Source: Calamus simplicifolius (taxonomy: Eukaryota; Streptophyta; Magnoliopsida; Arecales; Arecaceae). Taken from it: a DNA stretch of 64,000 bases. Numbering within the stretch: the first letter of the stretch is position 1; the number at the start of each line of letters is the position of its first letter. The stretch lies in NCBI GenBank assembly GCA_900491605.1, contig UESW01005087.1:185011-249010 (forward strand), read 5' to 3'. This document shows, piece by piece, positions 32,525-43,180 of the stretch. The translations under genes and the position numbers were made by a program. The notes beneath the pieces were generated by a model, which saw only the letters and a list, made by a program, of their open reading frames with translations, made no database searches and had not been told where the DNA came from.

Positions 32525-33715
32525 TTAGATGATGTTATAATCTTCATAAGGGTCTTGTGCAAACTGCATTGTTGTTGGATCTGGTTGTGATGATCCAATG
32601 TCTTCTTCGTTGTCTGAGTCTCCAAGTTGAGATAGTTCTTCTAATAGTTTTTTCTTTAATTCTTTTTTATTGGGAGGCTTACCTGTTGCTGGAGAGATTG
32701 AGCTTTTCTCTGGCTTTGGAAATTGCTGAGGGTTGTTATAAGTGATAAGCCATAATCTGATATTGTTTATTAGTAGCCTTTCTCCTGACTAAACGTTTTT
32801 CCACCATTTGATTCTGAACTGCGTTCCAGGATAGGTGGATATTGATGGTCTAAAGTCTTGCTGATGGTAAAATCCCATCCTAGGATCTATGGAACTTGGA
32901 ATTCGACTGAGAACATGATAGATTTGTTTCCATAAGTGGATGTTCTGAGGTTGTCTTGGAAATAGCCCCATGAGTGCTGTATTTCCTCTGGTAATATATC
33001 TTTAGTCAATCCAAAGTAGATCCACCAATTGTGGACCCAATTTGGAATTTTCTTGTTGAATTTCTGGCAGAAGCTGAAAAACCAACTGTGATTTGTGGGT
33101 TTAAGGTAGAAGGCTTTGAACCAGGCTTCTTGGTAATCAAAATAGTTGTATTGTGTGGGTGAATATATTTGAGAAAATGTATTGGACTGATAAGGATTTC
33201 CCCATTCTTCTTTGGTGATGAACTTTAGGATTTTGTATTTTGAATAAGCTATTGCTTCTGAATTGGGTTCTGGAGTATGGGTTATTTCTGCAGAATCTGA
33301 GTCTACCAAAATGAACTCATAATACTCTTGGGATTTCAGGGTATTTCATATCCGGTAGGTAAATGATATTGGATTATTTTGTCATTTATCGAAGGGAATA
33401 TTCTGGAGAGTTTGGGAACCTGTTGGTCACTCAGTTCATCCTTTTCTAATAGTTTTACTGTCAAGGAACAATTTTTTGAAATGTATGGGTTAACCGGAGG
33501 TTGTCTGGATGGACTGGGTCTGGTCATACCAGGACTTGGTGGACTGGGCTTGGTTTGATTTGGGCCAGGAGGTGACCATTTCTGAGTGGCCTGAGAGTAG
33601 CTTTGGGAGGATGAGGCAAGGACTGAATACTGGTTTTTATAGGAGTAATAGTTTTAAGTGGTACCAAGGTCATGGGCTTGGCGTAAGAGGCTTTGGATTT
33701 GGGCTTTTCTGACAT
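32525..33715 (-). pseudogene. ORF2 of P6
   Basis: A 140-codon frame (32887-33309) holds DSDSAEITHTPEPNSEA, EAWFKAFYLKP, HSWFFSFCQKFNKKIPNWVHNWW and QVP. Shifts near 33335 (YYEF region), 33640 and 32818 separate it from the MSEKPKSKASYAKP start and the FRIKWWKN end. Confidence 0.82.
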
Positions 33716-34140
33716 TTTGTTCCTGTAAGGAATACTCTGGTTAGAAAATCTGGTAGGCTATTTTCTATCCCTTTTATAAATTCTATTTCGAAATTAAATA
33801 CCGATAAAATAGCTTGCCATCTTGCAAAAATTTGTTTGGACCCGATATTTTCAACATCTTTTTCTAAAATATCTTTTGCTGATTTGCAATCAATTCTGAG
33901 AAGAAATTTTTTGAAATACAAATCTTCTTGAAATTTTTGAATGCATGATACGATTGATAAAACCTACTTTTTATTGTACTATAATTTATTTGTGCATTAG
34001 TCCAGATTCCTGAATGATATCTGACTAAGGTTTCCTTATTATTAATTCTTTATTTAAGGATTCCTCCGAATCCTATGTCTGAGGCGTCTGTTTCAACAAT
34101 AACTAATGCTGCTGGATTTAGTAAGTTTAGGCAGAAAAGT
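33670..34140 (-). pseudogene. RNase H of P6
   Basis: The tail frame 33670-33921 reads DCKSAKDILEKDVENI to LPDFLTR and ends in PNPKPLTPSP-TGA inside ORF2, which shows the ORF1/ORF2 overlap clearly. The catalytic ETDASDIGFGGIL block lies upstream (around 34090). Confidence 0.84.
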
Positions 34141-35005
34141 TTTCCGACTAATGTTTTTACTTTTCTGACTACCTGGGTTTGTTCTTATGTCCAATTTGTT
34201 TTCTTTTTTCTAAGTTGAGCATACAAAGGTTCTAGGGTGATCCTTAAGTTTGGGACAAAGTCTGCTACATAGTTAAGGCATCCTAGAAATCTTTGTAATT
34301 GGAGTTTTTCTCTAATTTCGTCTGGAAATTTGTCTACAAATTCTACAGATCTTTCAATGGGTTTATTAGTACCATGATATATATAATGTCCTAAAAATCT
34401 TATTTTAGTTTGAAAGATTTTAATCTTAGGAGCTGAAATTACTAGTCCATTTTGTTTTGCTAGATTATTAAACTGTCTAATGTGTTTGACATGTTGTCTT
34501 AAGTCTTCTGAAAAGATTAATACGTCATCGATGTAAACTATTATGAAGTGTGATTCTGAGTTAAATATTGTATTCATCATGTTTTGGAATTCACTTGGGG
34601 CGTTTTTAAGTCCAAAGGGTATTACATTCCATTCATAATGCCCAAAAGGTACTGTAAAGGCTGTTTTATACCTATCTGTTTCCTTTATCTGTACTTGCCA
34701 AAATCTTGATTTCATGTCAAACTTAGATAATATTTTTGCTTTATAAAGTCTGGATAAAAGGTCTTTTTTGTTAGGTATAGGATACCTAATCCATTCTAAG
34801 ACCTTATTCAGAGGCTTATAATTGATGACCAATATGGGAGTTCCCCTTTCTAATTCTGAGGCTTTTTGAACATAAAAGGCTGAGCATGACCAAGGAGATT
34901 TACTTGGCCTTATAAGTCTTTTGTCTAAGAGATCTGATATTTCTTTTTTACAATATTCTAACAATTCTACGTTCATCTGAATAGGTCTAGATTTAGTTGG
35001 AATAT
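34141..35005 (-). pseudogene. Reverse transcriptase of P6, long open frame
   Basis: A 263-codon uninterrupted stretch (34185-34976) covers the whole RT core: LLEYCKKEISDLLDKRLIRPSKSPWS, LVINYKPLN, SKFDMKS, TVPFGHYEWNVIPFGLKNAPSEFQN, YIDDVLIFSEDL (YIDD at 34524-34535) and RFLGCLNYVADFVPNLRITLEPLYAQL. It is the best preserved RT in the window, but it is cut off from the protease by a frameshift near 35020. Confidence 0.88.
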
Positions 35006-35660
35006 TTATTTCTTTAAAATTTTATTGTAAGGTAGACTAACATGATGTTTTTGTCTATCCCAAAAGGCCGTAGGATTCTGACTGCATAATTCTTTTTCTA
35101 ATTTTTCTTGATTTTCTTCTATTTTGTTTTTCCAAAAATCTTCCAGTAATTGTTTTTCTATTTTAGTTATTTTGATTTCCTCTTTAAGATCTAATAGTTG
35201 TTGCTCCTTATATTTCAAGGTCTGTATTTTTTGAATACTAAGGTCTTTTAACAAATTAATTTCTTTGGTTTTTGTAGGGTTTACAAATTTGAAAGTGATC
35301 TCTCTATCTTCGAAAACATAGGTTGATATTCCTTCTTCATTGATTTTCATAGGATAAAGAAGGGTTATGAATGGTGTTCCAAGAACAACGATTTGGATGT
35401 CTTTGGCTATCATAAATGTTGTCTTAAAACAAATATCATCTTGGCAAATATGTACGTCTGATATTTTATATTTGACCTTAAGGCTCTCATTGTTAGCTGT
35501 ATAAAGATTCTCAGTAGTTTCTTCATAGTATTTTTTAGAAATAATCCTTTTGGTATACAGTTCATGTCTGCTTCGGAGTCAACTAAGGCATATACCTCTC
35601 TAGTTTCTTCTCCTACTACTACTCTAACTCTGGCGTTCCATCTCTGGACTTTTACGGCTG
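35006..35660 (-). pseudogene. Protease of P6, active site altered
   Basis: The frame 35006-35413 carries IVVLGTPFITLLYPM and the Lys/Glu tail. Upstream, the catalytic block reads VDSEADMNC (D-S-E in place of D-S-G) near 35570, with a base missing next to it. Confidence 0.82.
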
Positions 35661-37960
35661 TGATTTTATTTAGATAACTATCTTGTTCACTTTCTTCTTC
35701 TTCTTGAAGAATTTCTTTATTTGGTTTTTCAACTCTTCTATTTCTGCTCTTAATTCTTAATTTATATTTTGATTTGTTTAACTTCTGTTTGAAGTTGGTG
35801 GATTGGGTCCGTTTTAAGTTTTTCTTCTTGCTCCTTTTGTTTAATTATTTCTAATAGGCTTGAAACTTCTTTTTCAGCTTTAGGTTGCAATTCTTTTTTG
35901 AGTTCCTCTATGTAATTTTTTCTTAATTCCGGATCATCAGTCTTTTCTATTAGGTCTATGAGTAGATCGCTTTTTTGCTGTTAATCATATTAATTTTAAG
36001 ATTTTCAGTACAACCGCATAAGGCTATTTCGTCTATGTTTTCTGAGGAAGTTTCTTCTTCATCAGAAGAACTCTCTTCCTCATTTTCTTCTATTAGATTG
36101 ATCTTTTCATATTCTAAACTGTCTTATAGATCTGAAGGATAACTTTCTTCACTTTCTGATAACATTAGTTCTAGTATTTTCTCCTTTTGGTTTTCCGAAA
36201 TATCCATTCCTTGGATTTGGGATATTTATATTTTTTACAATTCTTGCTAAAGTGGCCCTTTTTCCCACATCTATAGCAAGTTGCTGTTTTTCTTTGATTT
36301 GTATTATACTTTTTCCTAGGAGCTTCTTGAATTTTTGGTCTCTAAATTTTCCCTTTTCTTTACTAGAAAAATTCTTCTGTTTATTTGATCTATTTCTAGA
36401 ATATGTTGGATTTTCTATCTTTCTTTTATCTTTTCTCTTTTTCTTAGAAAGAGGTACTAATACTTCGTATCCATATTGTTTACAAAATCCTTCTAATTTC
36501 TTTTTGGTTGTAATTTCGTTTCTTTTTAACTTAGATTGGAGTTTCATTTCTATGCACATCTTTAGTGCTGTTGTATTAATTGTTTCAATGATATTTCCAT
36601 AGGTGATATGGTCCCAGTTAATTTCGCCTTGGTGTTTTTTTGCTAAGGCTTCACTAACCTTTTTTGAGAATATGTTTGGTAATCCTGATATGAATTTTTC
36701 TTTCCAAAAGGGAGAACTGTAATCTTCTCTTTCAAGGACTCGACATAGGAAAACATCCCTATACCACCTGAAGTGTTGCATTTTAGGACATCTGAGTTTC
36801 ATTAGAAGCATTCAGTTGTTTTCTTGTTTTACATCCTTTGTTCCTATGAACTGTCTGTATATTGCATGGAGCAGAGTGTCTACCCCATTGGGTTCTTCTG
36901 AGGTCTTGGTAGACTCTGATTTGACCATAATTTTAGTGCTATTTATTATGAAGTCTCTTTCTGTAGACTTTAAATACATATTCCACCATCCCTCTAATTG
37001 TCCGATGAATCCTTGGACTAGAATCCTAAGGGTATCTCTTCGGATGTGCTTGTAGCTCGTAGGGCTCCTACAGCCATATTGATTTCCCTTAAGAAATTCC
37101 AGATTTCTCTTTCTGACATCCCATCTAAGTTCCATTCATAAACTACTCCACTAGTATAGGCTTCTCTTCTAAAATTTTTCCTTTCTTCAAATTGGATATC
37201 TGGGGAGTTGGTCTAGGATAATAATCTTTCTGTATTTTGTAGTATGTTTGTCCTTCATTTTTTATCTTGTTTATTCGATTTTTAGATTCTTGTGATGATA
37301 TCATATTCAGTCTGATTACTTTTAGTTTATCTATTATTAGGTCTTCTTTATTCTTAAATCCTTTTTCCCAGCTGTTATCTGTCTGGAAAAGAGGCTTTTG
37401 TATTTTATAATTTGATCTACTTTGGGTTTTGGACCTTTTGTTCAAGGGTCTTTTCTGTCTTATTCAGTTGTCCTGATATTGTATGTAGGGCTTGATTGCT
37501 ATAATTGTTTTGTTGTGCTATTTTTCTAATCTCGTTATTGGTTACTGGGTGACTATCATTTTCTGGTTTGAGGGCTTTGAATGGAGAGGCTATAACTATT
37601 TGATTTCTATAGTTAATCTGACATTCATCTAAAGGGATGTGTTCTGAGTTTATTTCCTTATTTTCTATGGTTTTCCAAATTACTCTTAAAGATTTAAAAG
37701 GGTATTTGCTTGTAACTTCCTTATTTTTACATGCTTCCTCAAGCCACTTGAAATAAGGGATTTCTAATTCTAGGGTATTCATAAAACTATAGTATTCTTC
37801 TTTTAATTCTTCTCTTTCTTTTGGGCTGGTTGCTTTCTACAGCCAGTCAACCTTTTCCTTGTTATGTTTTGCCTTAAAATCTTTTCTGATACTTTCTTTA
37901 TTAATTTCAAATTTTCTTTTGATCGTGTTTAGTTGGTTTGGTGTATCTTCCTTGTTCAGA
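35661..37960 (-). pseudogene. Coat protein of P6
   Basis: Frames carry the N-terminal helices, IPYFKWLEEACKNKEV, SPFKALKPEN, TLRILVQGFIGQLEGWWNMYL and a 220-codon frame (36149-36811) with KMQHFRWYRDVFLCRVLERE. The CCHC knuckle is at 36237-36278 and the acidic region and coiled coil follow. Frameshifts near 36145, 37140 and 37440 break it. The N-terminus begins at a filler junction (37961). Confidence 0.86.
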
Positions 37961-37988
37961 GGTAGGAGAAACCAGCCTAAATTTTTGG
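37961..37988 (+). other. Inverted filler sequence at the mosaic join
   Basis: About 27 bases starting GTTCAGAGGTAGGAGAAACC sit in plus orientation inside this minus-strand copy. They match the CP N-terminal coding region, as at 15261-15287, which is absent from P6 in its normal place. They join the subfamily-2 MP start to the subfamily-1 CP. Confidence 0.8.
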
Positions 37989-38269
37989 AATAATCTAACA
38001 CTGGTTTGGCCGTTCTCTAAATTGATGGATAGACTTCGTTTTGCAGTTTTGATCCTATACTCTTCAAAGAGATCAAAACTTCCTTTTTCATAGATCTGGT
38101 TATACTTAATTTTTGAAAATTTTCTGTTTGTTATATTAATTTCTGCTTTTGATATGGCTTTGGTCATCATATTAATGGCATCTTTTGAATAAGAGTCTTG
38201 AACTTCACTGGTTTCTACATTTTCTATTTCATCCAAATTTTGTCTTGATCTTTTTACTAATCTTTCCAT
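37989..38269 (-). pseudogene. Subfamily-2 movement protein, N-terminal part only
   Basis: MERLVKRSRQNLDEIENVETSEVQDSYSKD is followed by MMTKAISKAEINITNRKFSK, FDLFEEYRIKTAKRSLS and LENGQTSVRLFQK, then filler. It matches P12 (59180-59480) more closely than subfamily 1. The 30K core is lost. Confidence 0.82.
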
Positions 38270-38444
38270 TGCTTTCCTTTGGGTGTGATTAGGGTATTCG
38301 GGTGTTAGGATTCATAGTTTCTTTAACTTTTCTAACCTATTAGGCTCTTGAACCTTAGCTAATTTCTTAATTATTTGCTCCATTGCTTTCTTAGGGTTGA
38401 TAATGGGTTTACAGCCGGGACCACTACCGGGAACACTGCTGATC

Positions 38445-38520
38445 TTACACTCACTGCCAGCCTTACGCTTACCAACGGCTTTACGCTCACCAACGGACTC
38501 ACGTTTACCATTATCTCCTA
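38445..38520 (-). pseudogene. Subfamily-2 leader ORF with GKRE/GERK/GKRK repeats
   Basis: One minus-strand frame reads NGKRESVGERKAVGKRKAGSE, three copies of a 6-residue basic unit. It lies between the leader RNA element and the ORF1 start, as in P3. No ATG in this frame precedes the repeats closely. Confidence 0.5.
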
Positions 38521-38659
38521 AGAACCTGGTGGATAATTAAGATGCCTGCTTAGCTAATGTTCTTAAACCTAATGTGTTGAAAAGTTAAGAGACTATATCT
38601 CCTAGCACCTTTAACCCTTTTCCCTAAGGGTTAAGCTGTCTAGTCTATGCCTTTATGAT

Positions 38660-38775
38660 TTTATTTCTTAACCAAGAGTTTTCACGTCCAGCCAGGGGCT
38701 CATTATTCCCATGGGCTGTGGATATATTTGCATATATCCCGCTCAGGAGGCATGACACGCTGGTTGAGAAATAAA
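38660..38775 (-). promoter_or_regulatory. Leader RNA element with GNRA hairpin (P6, subfamily 2)
   Basis: The hairpin on the minus strand is GGATATAT-GCAA-ATATATCC (38720-38739). The closing stem pairs TTTATTTCTCAACCA with TGGTTAAGAAATAAA, and TCACG-like bases with CGTGA. Confidence 0.8.
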
Positions 38776-38819
38776 GATGTGTGCACTGTGTGTGCATGGT
38801 GATCTAAGTGTGTGCGTGG

Positions 38820-38832
38820 TGATCTAACTTGG
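38820..38832 (-). promoter_or_regulatory. Truncated PBS of P6
   Basis: Only GCCAAGTTAGATC remains; the TGGTATCAGA part is replaced by promoter-type sequence. The break falls inside the priming site. Confidence 0.65.
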
Positions 38833-38979
38833 CCATGGTTTAGTAGAGGGCTTTAGTGATATTTGAGTGGAGGTTAGTGGAGGCTTTAGGTAGTGGATGA
38901 GGCATTTGGATGATGAATGGAGGCTTGGATTTTGGTGTTGTCTAGTGGCGGATGCCTCTCACAGGCTGAGGGCTATCCG

Positions 38980-38986
38980 TTTTATA
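38980..38986 (-). promoter_or_regulatory. TATA box of the subfamily-2 promoter
   Basis: TATAAAA on the minus strand in CTTCTATAAAACGG. Confidence 0.6.
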
Positions 38987-39093
38987 GAAGTGTCTGGCGG
39001 ACTAGAGAGCTGATGAAGTCCAAAGAAATTATTGTGGACTTCATATGGTTTGGAGTCCGAAGGGGAGTCTGGAGAAGAATCTGTCCTTGGGGA

Positions 39094-39245
39094 CAGCTTG
39101 CTTTAATCTTGTCCGTCCTTGGAGACAACTGGCTTCAATTATTCTGTCCTTGGGGATAGCTAGCTGGCTGGCTTTGATAAAGTCTATCCGTGGGGATAGC
39201 TGGTCTTTAATCATGTCTGTCCTTGGGGACAGCTAGCTTATGCGG
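39094..39245. repeat. Tandem CTGTCCTTGGGGACAG palindrome repeats
   Basis: Five imperfect copies of GTCC-(T/G)TGG-GGAC followed by AGCT(A/G)GCT, spaced about 30 to 40 bp apart. Each can fold as a 6-bp stem. Subfamily-1 promoters carry ATTGTCC in the same region. Confidence 0.65.
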
Positions 39246-39600
39246 ACTTCAAATGAGTTGGAATCTGAAATTGGTTCTAGGTTTGGGGCAAGACATCTGG
39301 ATTTAGGACAGCTGGCTTTGCCATCCTTTGAGCACTGCAGCACATGTACGGCTGCTCTTGAGTTACTTCCCGTAATAGTGCTCTAATACCAAAAAAGTCC
39401 CTCATATGTGAGTTGTTGTGTTCTGATTGGTTGTTACTGCTGTACCTTTATATGTGTGAACTATTGTAGCTGGCTGAGATATAGCTGCCATTATTGTGAT
39501 TAGATTAGCCATTCAGATCCTAGGGCTATAGAAATGGTATCATGCCATGTTTGGCTAATTTCTTGCCCCAAGAACAACCTTGTTCATCCAGTCCGTTGTT

Positions 39601-39876
39601 TGAGCCGACTCCGGCTACCTTGTAAAGGCCAACTTGGACCAACTCTTTGTAAACTTCAGTTGTAAGTTCCTTCAGAAATCTAGTACCAGTTTCTATGCAT
39701 ATTTAAAATATCAGCTTTATTTTAAGTCACTTTTATCAGTTTTTTTTTATGTGCAAAAATTTTCTTTTCCGGGGGAGAAGAGTGTGAGTAGTATGCTGCT
39801 TTTGCTTTTTAAGTATGTGAGAGTATGCTTTTGCTTTTGCTTTTTAAAGTGCTTTTAAATATTCATCAGCTTTTTC
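39601..39876. other. Unassigned spacer
   Basis: T-rich sequence with a TTTCCGGGGGAGAAGAG stretch near 39765 and repeated TGCTTTTGCTTTTTAA. It is not similar to the viral regions I can recognise; it may be the post-TATA region of subfamily 2. No gene seen. Confidence 0.4.
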
Positions 39877-39978
39877 CTTAACCCATAAGCATCACGCCTC
39901 CTGAGCGGATATGTGCAAACATATCTATGACCCAAGGAAATAATGAGCCAAGGCCGGACGTGATCCTAAAGGGCTAAG
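39877..39978 (+). promoter_or_regulatory. Leader RNA element with GNRA hairpin (P7, subfamily 3)
   Basis: The hairpin is GATATGT (39908-39914), GCAA, ACATATC (39919-39925). The closing stem pairs CTTAACCCATAAGCATCACG with CGTGATCCTAAAGGGCTAAG with a few mismatches, and its sequence differs from subfamilies 1 and 2 while the pairing is kept. Confidence 0.8.
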
Positions 39979-40296
39979 AAAATGGCTTTTACTATTTTTC
40001 AGAGCAAATAGATTTTATTCACAGTCTAAGTTACTTTTCTTCTTTTGCAAGCATAGCAGTTGCTTTTTGCACCAGCATTTCCCTTTTGCTGTTTACCTTT
40101 TAATTTTTGCACAAAAACCATTCCTTCACACGAAGGACAGTAAGACAAGCTTATTAGTCAAATGTTAGCACCAGTTTTAGTATTACCCTCTGAGTAAAGG
40201 GACAAGGGTATTAGGAGACATAGTCTCTTAACTTTTAAACACGTTAGGTAGAAGAACATTAGTTAAGCGGGCCTCTTAATTATCCACCAGGTTCTT

Positions 40297-40435
40297 AGGA
40301 GATGATGGTAAATGTTAGACCGTTGGTAAGCGTAAGGCCGTTGGTAAGCGTAAGGCTAGCAGTGAGGATTGTAAGACCAGCAGTGTTCCCGGCAGTGTTC
40401 CTGGCTGTTAACCCATCATCAACCCTTAGAAAGCA
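40297..40435 (+). pseudogene. Leader ORF with VGKRK repeats (subfamily 3)
   Basis: Two VGKRKA units are read in one frame (TVGKRKAVGKRKAS), with a stop just before them (GKC-TAG) and another after GSVPGC. It sits directly upstream of the ORF1 ATG at 40436. Confidence 0.48.
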
Positions 40436-40990
40436 ATGGAACAAATAATTAAGAGATTAACTAAGGTTCGAAAACTTAATTTGTTAAAAAGTTAGAAAAC
40501 TATGAATCCTGACACCCAAACCCAAACAAAAAAGAAGCCATAAACATGCTAAGACAAATTATGAAAAATGAACTTTTCAATCAATTAAAAAACAAACACA
40601 TGGACTAAAAAGAATATGAAATAGATAAAGAAAAGATTAGAAAAGATTTTCTGTCAGAACAAAACAAAGAAAAAAGAAATTGGCTTTGGGAAGCTACAAA
40701 TGCAGAAGAAAGAGAAACTCTAAAAGAAGAATATTATAGTTGCATAAGCGAACTAAGATTTGAAATCCCTTACTTTGTATGGCTCAAGGGGGCATGCAAA
40801 AATAAGGAAATAAAGATAAATACTTAGCCTAGCTTAAATATAAAGAAATTAAAGATCAACATCGTTTCAAGACAATAAGAGTAATTGAGAAAAACATGGA
40901 AAAAGAAATTAATTCAGAGCATATTTCTCTTAGGAAAAGATAGAAAAATCATAAGGATCAGACCCTGAAACATCCCCAGCTAGAAAATAA
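40436..40990 (+). pseudogene. ORF1 start joined to coat-protein N-terminal block
   Basis: The ATG at 40436 opens MEQIIKRLTKVRKLN, soon stopped. From about 40560 the CP helix block is seen: EIDKEKIRKDFLSEQNKEKRNWLWEAT, then REILKEEYYS-type and EIPYFVWLK. The MP core is missing between them. Several stops follow. Confidence 0.75.
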
Positions 40991-41006
40991 ACAATCAAAT
41001 CAAGAA

Positions 41007-41765
41007 TTGACTAGTAGTAATGCTAGAAAAACAATTCACCCAATCAAAACAGAAACTCTATGTCAACCAATAATAATCAAACTAGAAGGAAAACCTAGAG
41101 CAAAGCCAGCTTACAAGCCCAAAAGAGAAAATGAACAAATAAGACAAGAAATCAAAAGGGTAAAATCAGAAATACAAAATCTGAAAAAATTAGATAAAGA
41201 AAAAGAAATATCCCTAGAAAAAGAACTAGCAGAAAATAAACAAGATGATCATCCAAAAGAAACTATGATAATCCAAAGGCAGAAATGGCACGTTAAGATT
41301 AATCTGGTAATTGAGAATGGAATTAGAGAAACATATGCCTTAGTAGAGTTGGGAGCAGACATGAACTGCATTCCAGAGGGATTATTTTTCAGAAAATACT
41401 ACGAAGAAACCATAGAAAAGCTCTATACAGCCAACAGTAAAGCCTTAAAGTAAAATACAAGATTCCAGATGTACATGTCTGTCAAGACAACATCTGCTTT
41501 AAAATAACTTTCATCGTAGTCAAAGATATCCAAACAATCATTCTAGGTACACTGTTTCTAACGCTCCTCTACAAGATGGAGATTAATAAAGAAGGCATAA
41601 CCACCTATGTTTTAGGAGCCCAGTCACCTTCAGGTTCGTAAGCCCTGTTGAACTCAAAAGGATTAATCAACTAGAAGAATCCAGCATCCAAAAGATACAG
41701 TTCTTGAAGGATAGAAAACAACAACTTAAAGAAGAAATAATTATAAATAGAATAGAAGAATAACT
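41007..41765 (+). pseudogene. Linker and protease of P7, catalytic residue lost
   Basis: A 148-codon frame has a Lys/Glu coiled coil then WHVKINLVIENGIRETYALVELGADMNC. The catalytic Asp-Ser is Glu-Leu, so the enzyme is dead. A frameshift near 41451 separates it from VHVCQDNICFKITFIVVKDIQTIILGT. The CP knuckle that should precede the linker is deleted. Confidence 0.8.
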
Positions 41766-42760
41766 ACAGCTAGAATCATGGAAAACTAGAATAAAAGATA
41801 TCCAAGAAAAATTAGAAAAAGAATTGTGCAGTCAAGACCCTATAGCCTTCTTTAATTGGAAGAAGCACCATGTTAGTTTACCCTATATTAAAGACTTCAA
41901 AGAAACTAATATCCCGACGAAGGCCAGACTAATTCAGATGAACCTAGAACTATTAGAATATTGTAAAAAGGAGATAGCATATCTCTTAGACAAAAGACTT
42001 ATCAGACCAAGCAAGTCTCCATGGTCATGTTTAGCCTTTTATGTCCAGAAAACTTCAGAATTAGAGAGAGGAACACCCAGACTGGTCATAAATTATCAAC
42101 CTTTGAATAAGGTTTTAGAATGGATTAGGTATCCCGTACCTAATAAAAAAGACTTGTTATCCAGACTATACAAAGCAAAAATATTTTCTAAATTTGTCAT
42201 GAAGTCAGGATTTTGGCAGATTTAGATTACTGAGGAAGATAGATACAAAACAGCCTTCACAGTACCCTTCGGACATTATGAACGGAATGTAATGTCCTTT
42301 GAATTAAAAAATGCTCCAAGTGAATTTTAGAACATGATGAATAAAATCTTTAATCAGTTTACTCAATTTACAATAGTTTATATAGATGATGTCCTTATCT
42401 TCTAAGATGACCTAGATCAGCATGTTAAGCACATTAGGCTCTTCCATAACCTAACAAAGCAAAATGGATTAGTGGTCTCAGCACCTAAAATAAAAATTTT
42501 TCAAACCAAGATCATATTTCTAGAACACTATATCTATCAAGGAACCATTAAACCTATAGAAAGGTCAGTAGAGTTTGCAGATAAATTCCAGACGAGATCA
42601 AAGAAAAAACCCAATTACAAAGATTTTTAGGATGCCTCAATTATGTGGCAGACTTTATCCCAAATATCAGGATCATTCTAGAACCCTTATACGCCCAGCT
42701 TAGAAAAAAGAAGAAAGGATGGACCGAAGAACCTACTCAAATAGTCTGAAAGGTAAAAAC
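41766..42760 (+). pseudogene. Reverse transcriptase of P7
   Basis: A 133-codon frame (41824-42225) covers HVSLPYIKDFKETNIPTK, LLDKRLIRPSKSPWS and PRLVINYQPLN to KSGFWQI, followed by TAG. YIDD is at 42379-42390 (TAT ATA GAT GAT). Further stops at 42328 and 42402 and a loss near 42590 break it. Confidence 0.86.
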
Positions 42761-43180
42761 TCTAGTTAAAAGTCTTCCCTGCCTAGAGTTATTAGATCCA
42801 ACAGCAGTAGTTATAGTTGAAACAGATGCTTCAGATAGAGGATTTGGAGGAATACTTAAGCAAAAAACCCACAACAGAGAGGCATTAGTTAGATATCACT
42901 CAGGGATATGGACTAATGCTTAGAAGAATTACAACATGGTAAAAAAGGAGGTTTTATCAATTGTCTTATGTATTCAAAAATTCCAAGAGGATTTGTATTT
43001 AAATTTTTTTTTTCTCAGAATTGATTGCAAACGAGCCAAAGAAGTTTTAGAAAAGGAGATTAAAAATCTTGTTTCAAAAAAATTTTTGCTAGATGGCAAG
43101 CCATTCTGTCAGTATTTGATTTTGAAATAGAATTTCTAAAAGGCACAGAAAACATTTTACCAGATTTTCTGACCCGTGAA
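42761..43180 (+). pseudogene. RNase H of P7, reading into ORF2
   Basis: VETDASDRGFGGILKQKTHNREALVRYHSGIW is visible, with stops at 42920. The tail ILPDFLTREH passes in frame into RPRTKASYAK of ORF2 with no stop and no ATG between, unlike subfamily 1. Confidence 0.8.

Larger units (their letters stand above)
30734..38832 (-). mobile_element. P6: mosaic pararetrovirus copy (subfamily 2 5' end, subfamily 1 body)
   Basis: From 37960 down to 30819 it is subfamily 1. From 37988 to 38832 the MP start, basic ORF and leader match subfamily 2 (P12). The MP core is missing at the join. Its 3' end continues through a degenerate PBS and the start of another leader (30734-30818), showing it was once followed by a tandem unit. 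Confidence 0.88.
38833..39600 (-). promoter_or_regulatory. Subfamily-2 promoter remnant
   Basis: On the minus strand it holds the GAGCACTG...TAGTGCTC inverted repeat (39330-39384), a series of CTGTCCTTGGGGACAG palindromes and a TATA box (38980-38986). Homologous sequence occurs at 52436-52845. At 39534 a PBS-like TGGTATCATGCC appears, too diverged to call. No coding sequence recognised. Confidence 0.6.

Noticed and set aside
32344..32745. Open frames on the plus strand within the P6 promoter and ORF2 end (also at 18042-18452)
   Set aside because: They lie opposite a recognised promoter and ORF2 and recur only because those regions are repeated; no domain seen.
39534..39546. TGGTATCATGCC as a further PBS
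   Set aside because: Several mismatches after the first eight bases and no leader RNA element directly after it; could be chance similarity.
39601..39876. GGGGGAGAA stretch as the polypurine tract of a Copia element
   Set aside because: No LTR start, RNase H or integrase next to it; isolated purine run.
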